Assembly (NCBI GenBank): GCA_026709725.1 | Contig: JAPOSK010000257.1 | Coordinates: 1 to 6,276 of the forward strand | Length of the DNA: 6,276 nt | Reading direction: 5' to 3' | Source of the DNA: Paracoccaceae bacterium | GTDB taxonomy: Bacteria > Pseudomonadota > Alphaproteobacteria > Rhodobacterales > Rhodobacteraceae | In this document: positions 1 to 6,276 of the stretch, one piece after another | Layout of the letters: each line of letters opens with the position of its first letter | How positions within the stretch are numbered: the stretch's first letter is position 1 | Made by a program: the position numbers and the translations under genes | Notes under the pieces: model-generated | Told to the model about the DNA's origin: nothing | The model's input: the letters and a program-made list of their open reading frames with translations, nothing else | Databases searched by the model: none

Positions 1-865
1 CCTCAACAGTGGACCGGTCAGGATAGATGTCCCGCCCGCCCCGCTGGGCGCATTTGAGGCCGGCAGTGGCGTTGGCGAGGAGAATGGCATCGGATTCGGG
101 AAGGTTTTCGGCGATACCAAGCGCAAAAGCACCATGCCAGACATCACCGGCCGCAAGTGTATCAACAACGGAGAGCGGGAAGGCCGGGACCTGTTCGACG
201 GCCTGTCCTTCAAAGAAGTAAACACCATTGGCGCCATCGGTGACACAAATCCATGCATCTGTCATGGAACGGACAAGGCGCATGCCCTCGGTGAGCGATG
301 TCAGGCCTGTCAATTCCTCAAGGCCCTGGCGTGAAAACGCCAGATGTGTTGCCAAGGCAACCGGCTCCAGGGTCTTGAGCCGTTCCGCATCAACGATGGA
401 GGGCCGATCATGACGGTGGGCCAGTTCCAGAGCTGTCGTGCACCCCGACATCGAGACGGTGTCAACAAGATACGCATCAGTTGGCGGCGCATCGGCAATC
501 CAGTCCGGGGGTTCGTCAAGGTCAAAGCTGCCCCGGTAATTCACAACCTGCCGATCCCCCAAGGGCGTGATGTAGACCGATGAATAGGAACTCCGGCATC
601 TGGGGAATCGTTTGAGGAATTTGAGATTGACACCGCGCCGATGAAGATCTCGCGCGATCAGGTCGCCAAACACATCATCACCGAGTCGTGCGGCCAGATA
701 GGCTGTGCCGTCAAGCTGGACAATCGCCACCGCAGCGTTGGCGGCGCACCCGCCGCCGATCAGATCATGATTGCGGGTGTAATATTTTTGTCCGCCCACC
801 GGCAGATGGTCAAGATAATAGACCAGATCAAGGACTGCCATGCCAAAGGAAAAGACTGACGCCAT
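1..865 (-). CDS. PfkB/ribokinase-family carbohydrate kinase, 3' end cut by window edge
   Basis: The frame is open from ATG at 865-863 to the window edge, giving 288 residues with no stop. The family usually has about 300, so only a short tail is missing. It should transfer phosphate from ATP to a sugar or nucleoside hydroxyl in the cytoplasm. The N-terminal glycine-rich substrate motif is at residues 37-47 (GGGCAANAAVA), followed by LAARLGDDVFG (57-67). The beta-lid strand region reads SSVYITPLGDRQVVNYRG (95-112). A VTDGANGVYFF segment (208-218) precedes the C-terminal signature DTLAAGDVWHGAFA (235-248), where D241 is the expected catalytic base. The usual form is DTxGAGD; here A238 replaces the first glycine. 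The DTLxAGDVxHGAFA style resembles the ketohexokinase/sulfofructose-kinase-like branch more than ribokinase, but the substrate cannot be assigned. Met1 is preferred over Met9 because it retains the first beta strand and has a Shine-Dalgarno-like site upstream. It is divergent from uup. Confidence 0.9.
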   Translation of the reverse strand, partial: MASVFSFGMAVLDLVYYLDHLPVGGQKYYTRNHDLIGGGCAANAAVAIVQLDGTAYLAARLGDDVFGDLIARDLHRRGVNLKFLKRFPRCRSSYSSVYITPLGDRQVVNYRGSFDLDEPPDWIADAPPTDAYLVDTVSMSGCTTALELAHRHDRPSIVDAERLKTLEPVALATHLAFSRQGLEELTGLTSLTEGMRLVRSMTDAWICVTDGANGVYFFEGQAVEQVPAFPLSVVDTLAAGDVWHGAFALGIAENLPESDAILLANATAGLKCAQRGGRDIYPDRSTVE

Positions 866-875
866 CGTATCGATA

Positions 876-884
876 CCTGTCCCT
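876..884 (-). promoter_or_regulatory. Shine-Dalgarno-like site of the sugar kinase
   Basis: On the minus strand this reads AGGGACAGG and lies 10 bases before the ATG at 865. It is the best purine-rich stretch upstream of the gene and supports Met1 over the internal Met9. The spacing is slightly long for an ideal site. Confidence 0.5.
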
Positions 885-889
885 GCGAC

Positions 890-907
890 GGAAACCACAT
901 GGTTCCC
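890..907. repeat. Small inverted repeat in the divergent intergenic region
   Basis: GGAAACC, a 4-base centre ACAT, then GGTTCCC: seven-base arms with one mismatch, centred between the sugar kinase and uup. The length and position would fit a binding site for a dimeric regulator acting on the kinase promoter, or a weak hairpin in the kinase 5' leader. No regulator gene is visible nearby, and an imperfect repeat of this size can arise by chance. Confidence 0.3.
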
Positions 908-937
908 AAACGATTCCGGTTTCTGTAACCGCCGGGG

Positions 938-966
938 TTGGCAATGTAAAATTACCAGAGGATATT
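938..966 (+). promoter_or_regulatory. Putative sigma-70-like promoter of uup
   Basis: A -35 hexamer TTGGCA (938-943, 5 of 6 matches to TTGACA) is separated by exactly 17 bases from a -10 hexamer GATATT (961-966, 4 of 6 matches to TATAAT). Transcription would start near 973, leaving a leader of about 16 bases before the uup ATG at 989. The rest of the intergenic region (866-988) contains no ORF I can support. On the opposite strand only a weak kinase promoter candidate (TTTACA, 17 bases, TACAGA) could be found. Confidence 0.5.
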
Positions 967-988
967 CCGTGCGGTCCGGACAAGCCCC

Positions 989-2836
989 ATGACGCAGGAT
1001 CCATCGCGCTGGCATCGTGAGCCGCGTCTGGGTGGTCAGCTCTTCGGCCTCAGGGACGTCATGATCGGCACTCAGGCTGAGGCAGTTGTTGCGGATGTCA
1101 GTTTTGACATCCATCAGGGGGACAGAATTGCGCTGGTCGGGCGGAATGGTTCCGGCAAATCAACGCTCCTGAAACTTCTGACTGGATTGATTGAGCCGGA
1201 TCAGGGGGAGGTGCGCCGTCCTGCCGGTTTGCGCGTGGGCTACCTGCCGCAGGATCCCGATCTGTCTTCCTACGCAACACTCGGTGCATATTGCCGTGAT
1301 GGCCTGACACTGAACGAGTATCATCTGGCTGATCGGGTTGCGGCGCTCTTCAACTTTGATCCTGATCAAACACCGGAACAGGCCTCAGGCGGCGAGATTC
1401 GCCAGGCCGGACTGGTTCGCCTCTTCAGCCGCCCGTGCGATCTCTATCTCTTTGATGAACCGACCAATCACCTTGATCTCGTTACAATCGAGTGGCTTGA
1501 ACAGATTCTGCCTGACCTTGGTGCGGCTTTTGTCATTGTAAGCCACGATCGCCGGATGCTGAGCGCCACCACTCACCGAACCATCTGGGTTGACCGTGGC
1601 CGGGTTCGGGTCATGGAGTGCGGTTACCGGGAGTTTCCGGACCGGCAGGAAACTGTCCTGCTGGAAGAGGAGCGTCGGCGACGGCATCTGGACAGGCAGA
1701 TCAGGACTGAGACGCTCTGGGCAACAGAAGGTATCAGTGCCCGTCGTAAACGAAATCAGGGACGGTTGCGTCGCCTCGATACCCTGCGTCGGGAGCGGGC
1801 CGAGATGCGTCGGATCATGGCAAGTCCAGACATGACGGCAACCCATGATGTTATGGCGGGCCAGATGGTGATCGAAGCACGGACTGTCAGTTTTTCGTTC
1901 GGTCAGCACGCTCTCATCGACTCTCTCTCACTGCGGATTCTGAAGGGTGATCGTCTGGCGATCATCGGCCCGAATGGAATCGGCAAGACGACGCTGGTCG
2001 AAATTCTGACCGGGCGGCGCAAGCCTGATCGCGGTTGGGTCAGGATCGGGAAAACCCTGACCCTGGCGTCTCTTGACCAGAATCGCCGACCGCCGAATCC
2101 GAACATGACTGTTCGCAGGTTCCTGACCGGGGAGGGGGCGCATGCACGGGACCGCCCGGACCATGTCATCCATCAGGGGCGGTCAAGGCATGTGATTTCC
2201 TATCTCAAGGCCTACCAGTTCGACAGAACGGTCGTTGACGCGCCGCTCATGTCGCTCTCCGGTGGTGAGCTGGGCCGGTTGCATCTGGCCCGGATCATGC
2301 TCAGGGAAACCGATCTCCTTGTCCTTGATGAGCCGACCAATGATCTTGATATGGATATGCTGGACATGCTGCAGCAGGCTCTGGCCCGGTATCCCGGCAC
2401 CGTCATCCTTGTCTCTCATGACCGGGACTTTCTCGACAATGTGGCAACGCTGACCCTTGCACTCGGGGGCTGCGGTGCATGGACAGTCTATCCCGGGGGA
2501 TGGTCGACCGCACACGATCAGGGTTATCGCGCCCGGGGTGTCGGGGTGGATGAACCGCAGGGGTCAGCCGGACCCAAACGCGGGAAGGTCAGACCCGCAA
2601 TCCGGGTCAGGGAATCGGGATTGACATTTGCCGAGCGGCACCGGCTTGAGGATCTTGACGGGCTGATTGCCGGACAGGCCGCACTGGTTTCCCGCAAGCA
2701 GGCGGCGATTGATGCCGCTCCGCACTCGGATGACTACGAGTCCACGGCAACACTGCTCCGTGAGCTGGCCGCCCTGCAGGAGCAGCTGAGAACACTTGAG
2801 GATGAATGGCTGGATCTGGCAGAACGTGCCGGTTGA
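989..2836 (+). CDS. uup: ABC-F family ATPase, Uup type
   Basis: This is a complete 615-residue soluble ABC-F protein with two nucleotide-binding domains and no membrane segments. NBD1 has Walker A GRNGSGKST (51-59), Q-loop Q88, signature ASGGE (132-136), Walker B LYLFDEPTNHLD (152-163) and switch His186. A charged linker (about 220-285) carries GISARRKRNQGR (248-259), a hallmark of Uup rather than EttA or YheS. NBD2 has Walker A GPNGIGKTT (327-335), signature LSGGE (422-426), Walker B LLVLDEPTNDLD (443-454) and His477. After a basic, proline/glycine-containing spacer (about 505-545), residues 546-612 form a heptad-like charged helix matching the Uup C-terminal coiled coil. ABC-F proteins bind the ribosomal E site and act on translation. 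E. coli Uup is also linked to precise transposon excision and genome stability. All catalytic residues are present, so it should be an active ATPase. ATG 989 is the first start after the in-frame TAA at 947-949; its ribosome-binding site is poor. It converges on parE. Confidence 0.93.
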   Translation: MTQDPSRWHREPRLGGQLFGLRDVMIGTQAEAVVADVSFDIHQGDRIALVGRNGSGKSTLLKLLTGLIEPDQGEVRRPAGLRVGYLPQDPDLSSYATLGAYCRDGLTLNEYHLADRVAALFNFDPDQTPEQASGGEIRQAGLVRLFSRPCDLYLFDEPTNHLDLVTIEWLEQILPDLGAAFVIVSHDRRMLSATTHRTIWVDRGRVRVMECGYREFPDRQETVLLEEERRRRHLDRQIRTETLWATEGISARRKRNQGRLRRLDTLRRERAEMRRIMASPDMTATHDVMAGQMVIEARTVSFSFGQHALIDSLSLRILKGDRLAIIGPNGIGKTTLVEILTGRRKPDRGWVRIGKTLTLASLDQNRRPPNPNMTVRRFLTGEGAHARDRPDHVIHQGRSRHVISYLKAYQFDRTVVDAPLMSLSGGELGRLHLARIMLRETDLLVLDEPTNDLDMDMLDMLQQALARYPGTVILVSHDRDFLDNVATLTLALGGCGAWTVYPGGWSTAHDQGYRARGVGVDEPQGSAGPKRGKVRPAIRVRESGLTFAERHRLEDLDGLIAGQAALVSRKQAAIDAAPHSDDYESTATLLRELAALQEQLRTLEDEWLDLAERAG

Positions 2837-2843
2837 AAACCGG
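2829..2843. terminator. Hairpin at the uup/parE convergent junction, possible bidirectional terminator
   Basis: CCGGTT, loop GAA, AACCGG: a perfect 6-bp stem. It includes the TGA stop of uup (2834-2836) and ends one base before the parE stop (TGA on the minus strand, 2846-2844). It is the only secondary structure serving the 3' ends of both genes. Neither strand has a T-run after the stem, so it is not a textbook intrinsic terminator. It could still act as an RNA-stabilising or Rho-assisted end. Confidence 0.35.
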
Positions 2844-4802
2844 TCAGATATCAAGTGTCGCCGTGTCAGCGTACCGTGCTTTCTGTTGAATGAAGTCAAA
2901 GCGTTCGGCGGGTTTCTTGCCCATCAGGCGGGTGATTCGGTCATCCGTCTTGGCGCGTTCGTCCTCATCAATGGTAATTCGGATCAGGGACCGGGTTGCC
3001 GGGTTCATGGTGGTGTTCTTGAGATCTCTGGCATCCATGTCCCCGAGGCCCTTGAAGCGTGAGACATCGATGGCACCTTTGCCGCCAAGACCTTCTGATT
3101 CGTAGTGTGCGCGTTCGTCTTCATTGAGGGCATAGATCTGGTGACGGCCCTGCCGCAGGCGATAGAGGGGTGGGCAGGCAAGGTAGAGATGACCCCCATC
3201 GATCAGGGGGCGCATGTAGCTGTAGAAGAATGTCATGAGCAGGGTTGCAATATGGGCACCATCGACATCCGCATCGGTCATGATGATCACGCGATCATAG
3301 CGGAGGTCCCCGATGTTGAAATTTTCTCCAAGTCCAACCCCAAGCGCCAGGCAGATGTCATTGATTTCCGCATTTCCCGAGAGTTTTGCCGAGGAAGCGC
3401 CAAGGACATTGAGGACCTTTCCGCGCAGGGGCAGGAGAGCCTGCGTTGCCCGATCCCGCGCCATCTTGGCTGATCCGCCTGCCGAATCGCCCTCGACCAG
3501 GAAGAGTTCTGTTCGGGAGCGGTCGGATTGGGTGCAGTCAACGAGTTTCCCCGGCAGACGCAGGCGCTGGGTATAGGATTTGCGTTGCGTGGCCTTGGTC
3601 TGACGCCGGCGCAATCGGTCTTCGGCAAGTTCAGTGAGATAGGCAAGCAGCGTGCTGGCGGATTCGGGATCCTGGGCCAGCCAGTTATCGAAGTGATCGC
3701 GGACAGAGTTTTCCACAAGGCGATGGGCAATCGGTGAGAGGAGTTTTTCCTTGGTCTGGCCGGCAAATTTCGGGTTTGGCAGGAGGCATGACACCATGGC
3801 GCAACCACCGGCAAGCAGATCCTCACGCGTCACCTTGCTGGCAGCAGAGTTGGACGCATAGTCTCCGTAGGCCTTGAGGCCCTTGAGGATGGCAGACCAG
3901 AATCCGGTTTCATGCGGTCCCCCCTTGGGTGTGTGGATCGTGTTGCAGTAAACACGCGAGAATCCATCCGCGGTTGCACGCCAGTTGAGGACCCATTCAA
4001 CAGATCCTCTGGTGTCGTCATCAAATTTGTCGCTGAACGCGACCTTGCCGGCAAAGTGGGATGGAAAAAACGTTTCATCCCCGCCAAGCCGTTCCGTGAG
4101 CGAATCAGCAAGGCCATTGGGAAAGTGCAGCAGGGCCTTCCGGGGGATCGGGTCGGATGGAATCGTGCAGTGCCACCGGACCTTGACGCCGGAATTCAGA
4201 TAGGCCTTGGATTTGGCCAGGCTGTAAATGGCCTCCGGTCTGAAACCGGCTTCATCGCCAAAGATTTCCGGATCCGGGGTGAAGGTAATGGATGTGCCCC
4301 GCCGTTTGCAGCTTCCGGGGATCTGTCGCAGGCCGGTGTCCGGACTCCCCCGGGTGTACGCCTGCTGGTACTGAATCCCCTCCCGCCATACATTGACCAC
4401 GAGTGACAGGGAGAGGGCATTGACAACCGAGACCCCGACGCCATGCAGGCCGCCTGATGTCTCATAGGCGCCATTGCTGAACTTGCCCCCGGCATGCAGG
4501 GTGGTCAGAATGACCTCAAGTGCCGACTTGTCGGGGGATTTCGGATGCGGATCAACCGGAATCCCGCGCCCGTTGTCACTGATCGTCACCGCGTTGTCAT
4601 CAGCGAGTTCGACAGTGATCGTATCGGCATGACCGGCAAGGACCTCGTCCATGGCATTGTCAATGATTTCAGCGCACAGATGGTGCAGGGCACGGTCATC
4701 GGTCCCGCCGATATACATCCCGGGATGCTTGCGGACCGGATCAAGACCCTCAAGGATCTCAATCGCAGATGCGTTGTATGTCTGGTTCGTTCTGGATACC
4801 AC
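2844..4802 (-). CDS. parE: DNA topoisomerase IV subunit B (ParE)
   Basis: This complete 652-residue protein is the ATPase subunit of topoisomerase IV, which with ParC decatenates replicated chromosomes. The GHKL ATPase domain shows EIIDNAMDE (45-53; catalytic E45, Mg-binding N49), DNGRGIP (76-82) and the ATP lid GGLHGVG (117-123). In the transducer domain QTKEKL (349-354) supplies the ATP-contacting lysine K351. The TOPRIM domain has LVEGDSAGG (435-443; E437) and DADVDG (510-515; D510, D512). PGMYIGGTDDRALHHL (27-42) and the C-terminal TRLMGKKPAERFDFI favour ParE over GyrB, and there is no GyrB-type insertion. RFKGLGDMD (582-590) has Asp where the family usually has Glu. The start is GTG (4802-4800), fixed from upstream by an in-frame TGA only three bases before it (4808-4806); the next methionine, M28, would remove conserved residues. 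The Shine-Dalgarno is weak. No parC is in view, which is usual in genomes where the two genes are unlinked. It converges with uup and diverges from the MATE gene. Confidence 0.95.
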   Translation of the reverse strand: MVSRTNQTYNASAIEILEGLDPVRKHPGMYIGGTDDRALHHLCAEIIDNAMDEVLAGHADTITVELADDNAVTISDNGRGIPVDPHPKSPDKSALEVILTTLHAGGKFSNGAYETSGGLHGVGVSVVNALSLSLVVNVWREGIQYQQAYTRGSPDTGLRQIPGSCKRRGTSITFTPDPEIFGDEAGFRPEAIYSLAKSKAYLNSGVKVRWHCTIPSDPIPRKALLHFPNGLADSLTERLGGDETFFPSHFAGKVAFSDKFDDDTRGSVEWVLNWRATADGFSRVYCNTIHTPKGGPHETGFWSAILKGLKAYGDYASNSAASKVTREDLLAGGCAMVSCLLPNPKFAGQTKEKLLSPIAHRLVENSVRDHFDNWLAQDPESASTLLAYLTELAEDRLRRRQTKATQRKSYTQRLRLPGKLVDCTQSDRSRTELFLVEGDSAGGSAKMARDRATQALLPLRGKVLNVLGASSAKLSGNAEINDICLALGVGLGENFNIGDLRYDRVIIMTDADVDGAHIATLLMTFFYSYMRPLIDGGHLYLACPPLYRLRQGRHQIYALNEDERAHYESEGLGGKGAIDVSRFKGLGDMDARDLKNTTMNPATRSLIRITIDEDERAKTDDRITRLMGKKPAERFDFIQQKARYADTATLDI

Positions 4803-4821
4803 CCGTCACCCGGCGTATAAA
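4793..4821 (+). promoter_or_regulatory. Possible promoter toward the MATE gene
   Basis: TGGATA (4793-4798, 4 of 6) and TATAAA (4816-4821, 5 of 6) are separated by exactly 17 bases and point right. The -35 element overlaps the first codons of parE on the other strand. The transcript would start near 4828. An 8-bp perfect palindrome TGCATGCA (4855-4862) lies in the leader and could be an operator, though it may be chance. No convincing parE promoter was seen on the minus strand; TATACG (4819-4814) has no good -35 partner. Confidence 0.3.
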
Positions 4822-4877
4822 CCTGCCATTCAATCTTTGTGTCGTTTTTATTGTTGCATGCAGAGTAACCGATTGCC

Positions 4878-4940
4878 ATGGAAACTGCAAACCCCGATCG
4901 CCTGAACCTGGTCCGGCATCATCGGTATCCCCGCCGGTGA
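4878..4940 (+). CDS. Possible 20-codon leader ORF coupled to the MATE gene
   Basis: ATG at 4878 opens a 20-residue frame (METANPDRLNL..., ending in a His/Arg/Tyr-rich stretch) that stops at TGA 4938-4940. Its stop overlaps the GTG start of the MATE gene as GTGA (4937-4940), the classic arrangement for translational coupling. The Shine-Dalgarno is weak (AGAG at 4862-4865, 12 bases upstream). The MATE GTG itself has no visible ribosome-binding site, which is what coupling would predict. It may equally be a chance ORF, or the true N-terminus of the MATE protein separated by an indel. No similarity to a known leader peptide is recognised. Confidence 0.3.
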   Translation: METANPDRLNLVRHHRYPRR

Positions 4941-6276
4941 ACCTTCTTCGCTCTGCGACGAATCTCCTGCCTGTTCGAGGGTGTCGACCGCTCCTGGCTC
5001 TGGCGATTCCATTGATCATCAGCAATGTCTCGCAGGCGGCAAAACATCTTGTCGACGTGCTGATGCTTGGCTGGTATGATATCGATGCGCTGGCCGCTGT
5101 TGTTCTTGGAGCAACGCTCTGGCAGATCCTTTTTATCATTGGCAGCGGTTTTGCGATGGCGACCATCGCCCTCGCGGCGCGTTCGGCCGGTGAACGAAAG
5201 CGGGGCGGGGTGCGACGCTATGTCCGCATGGGCTGCTGGATTGCCGTCGCCTTCAGCGGCCTTGTGGCCCCTCTTCTCTGGTTCAGCGGGTCTTTTTTCC
5301 ACATCCTCGGACAGGCGACCGGTATTGCGGATCTGGCCGAATTCTACCTCCGAATCACGATGTGGGGTCTCTATCCTGCGCTGGTCGCGATGACCCTGAA
5401 ATCCTTTTTTCTGGCGATTATCCGACCACGGATCATCCTCTGGGCAACGCTTTCCGGTGCATGTCTCAATGCTGTCCTGAACTATGTCCTCATCTTTGGC
5501 CATTTCGGTGTTCCGGAACTTGGCATAACCGGAGCGGCCATCGCCTCCGTCCTCGCTCATGCATACACTCTTGGCCTCATGATAATCATTGCCGCCCGCC
5601 GTGCCTATCGGCCATACCGGCTCTTCCTGCACCTCTGGCAGCCCGATTGGCAGGCAGCCCGGGATCTGTTTCTGCTCGGCTGGCCTGTAAGCGTCGCCCT
5701 GATTGCCGAGGCCGCCTTTTTTGGCATGAGCGTGTTCATGGCTGGCTGGATCAGCACACCAACCCTTGCCGCCCATGGCATTGTGGTGGAGATCGCCAGT
5801 TTTGTCTTCATGGTCTATCTCGGCCTCTCCGGTGCTGCGACGACATTGTCTGCCCGGGCTCTCGGTCAGGAAAATCCGGCAGAACTTGAACAGACCTATC
5901 GATCCGTCATGCATTTGACCCTTCTGACGGTCATCGTGGTCATGGCTGTCTTTTTCGCCGTCCCGGAAATCATCATCGCCGGGTTTGTCGACCCGGCTGC
6001 GGCACAGAGTGACACGGTTCGCCGCATTGCAGCCGATCTGCTGATGATCGCCGCACTCTTTCAGCTGGCGGACGCCATGCAGGTCGTCTTCATCGGCCTT
6101 CTGCGCGGACTTGGCGACACCCGGTCACCCATGATCATTGCCGGATTGAGTTACCTCACGGTCGGGATTCCCTGCAGTTACATCCTCGGGTTTCCGCTTG
6201 ATGCCGGCATCAATGGTATCTGGATTGGCTTCATCATCGGTCTTGGTCTGGCCGCACTGCTTCTCGGCCTTCGATT
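4937..6276 (+). CDS. MATE-family multidrug/cation antiporter, 3' end cut by window edge
   Basis: The first 446 residues of an inner-membrane MATE transporter, which exports drugs or cationic compounds in exchange for Na+ or H+. The family is usually about 440-460 long, so only a few residues are probably missing. Hydrophobic segments fit the 12-helix, two-bundle fold: roughly 17-40, 52-75, 98-118, 135-155, 165-188, 197-219, 243-270, 278-300, 325-347, 365-387, 398-420 and 427 to the end. Family marks are LALAIPLIISN (20-30), VDVLMLGWYDIDALAAVVLG (39-58), Glu258 in the seventh helix (the place of the NorM cation-site Glu), AAHGIVVEIASF (278-289), and LADAMQVVFIGLLRGLGDT (377-395) with Asp379 at the usual helix-10 acidic position. 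The substrate is not predictable. The start is uncertain: GTG 4937 is the first ATG, GTG or TTG in this frame in the intergenic region and leaves a 16-residue cytosolic tail before helix 1. It has no Shine-Dalgarno of its own and overlaps the upstream mini-ORF stop. Confidence 0.9.
   Translation, partial: MNLLRSATNLLPVRGCRPLLALAIPLIISNVSQAAKHLVDVLMLGWYDIDALAAVVLGATLWQILFIIGSGFAMATIALAARSAGERKRGGVRRYVRMGCWIAVAFSGLVAPLLWFSGSFFHILGQATGIADLAEFYLRITMWGLYPALVAMTLKSFFLAIIRPRIILWATLSGACLNAVLNYVLIFGHFGVPELGITGAAIASVLAHAYTLGLMIIIAARRAYRPYRLFLHLWQPDWQAARDLFLLGWPVSVALIAEAAFFGMSVFMAGWISTPTLAAHGIVVEIASFVFMVYLGLSGAATTLSARALGQENPAELEQTYRSVMHLTLLTVIVVMAVFFAVPEIIIAGFVDPAAAQSDTVRRIAADLLMIAALFQLADAMQVVFIGLLRGLGDTRSPMIIAGLSYLTVGIPCSYILGFPLDAGINGIWIGFIIGLGLAALLLGLR

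Noticed and set aside
688..1020. A 110-codon plus-strand frame across the kinase 5' end and the intergenic region
   Set aside because: It is composed mainly of the complement of the PfkB gene, overlaps the uup start, and has an Arg/Pro/Asp-rich composition with no motif.
1382..1396. ASGGE in place of LSGGE in the first ABC signature, as possible loss of function
   Set aside because: Alphaproteobacterial Uup proteins as I know them commonly carry ASGGE in NBD1, and all other catalytic motifs are intact, so this is a clade trait.
1385..1909. A 174-codon minus-strand frame inside uup
   Set aside because: It lies wholly opposite the NBD1 and linker coding sequence, has no recognisable domain, and the plus-strand protein is intact across it.
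3287..3826. A 179-codon frame on the same strand as parE but in another phase
   Set aside because: It is an out-of-phase reading of parE, Arg/Pro/Ser-rich with no family motif. The parE frame is uninterrupted with all TOPRIM residues.
3912..4406. A 164-codon plus-strand frame opposite the parE ATPase and transducer region
   Set aside because: It is antisense to intact, conserved parE sequence, with no domain match and no start-site signals.
4919..5914. A 331-codon open frame on the minus strand opposite the MATE gene
   Set aside because: Its translation is rich in charged residues and Gly, His and Gln with no recognisable domain, as expected from the complement of hydrophobic codons. The plus strand clearly encodes a MATE transporter with correct motifs and helix pattern, so this is a shadow frame.
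1..6276. Search for an undescribed multi-gene system, defence island, mobile element or CRISPR array
   Set aside because: The four genes are recognisable families in alternating orientation with no operon logic. No terminal inverted repeats, transposase, integrase, repeat-spacer pattern or tRNA was seen.

Overview
The window looks like ordinary chromosomal DNA from an alphaproteobacterium. It is moderately GC-rich by eye and almost wall-to-wall coding. The assignment rests mainly on two proteins. The Uup-type ABC-F ATPase has the ASGGE first signature and the ARRKRNQGR linker that I associate with alphaproteobacterial Uup. The ParE has the C-terminal form I associate with the same class (TRLMGKKPAERFDFIQ). 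This comes from recognising families by reading, not from a database search, and the genus cannot be named.

There are four genes in alternating orientation. (1) 1-865, minus strand: a PfkB/ribokinase-family sugar kinase with its 3' end cut off by the window edge. (2) 866-988: a divergent intergenic region with a reasonable sigma-70-like promoter pointing at the next gene and a small inverted repeat. (3) 989-2836, plus strand: uup, an ABC-F ATPase with two nucleotide-binding domains and a C-terminal coiled coil. (4) 2837-2843: a seven-base convergent junction, with a perfect 6-bp hairpin reaching from the uup stop to the parE stop. (5) 2844-4802, minus strand: parE, topoisomerase IV subunit B, complete, starting at GTG. 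(6) 4803-4936: a second divergent intergenic region, holding a possible promoter and a 20-codon ORF whose stop overlaps the next start. (7) 4937-6276, plus strand: a MATE-family multidrug/cation antiporter, cut by the right edge close to its natural end.

The genes do not form a pathway or an obvious operon. Each is transcribed from its own side of a divergent or convergent junction. parE (chromosome decatenation) and uup (ribosome-associated ABC-F, linked to genome stability in E. coli) are housekeeping-type genes. The sugar kinase and the MATE exporter are accessory metabolic and efflux functions. I saw no mobile element, CRISPR array, tRNA or rRNA, and no candidate new multi-gene system. 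The most interesting points are small: the coupled mini-ORF in front of the MATE gene, the hairpin that fills the convergent junction, and a G-to-A change in the anion-hole motif of the sugar kinase.
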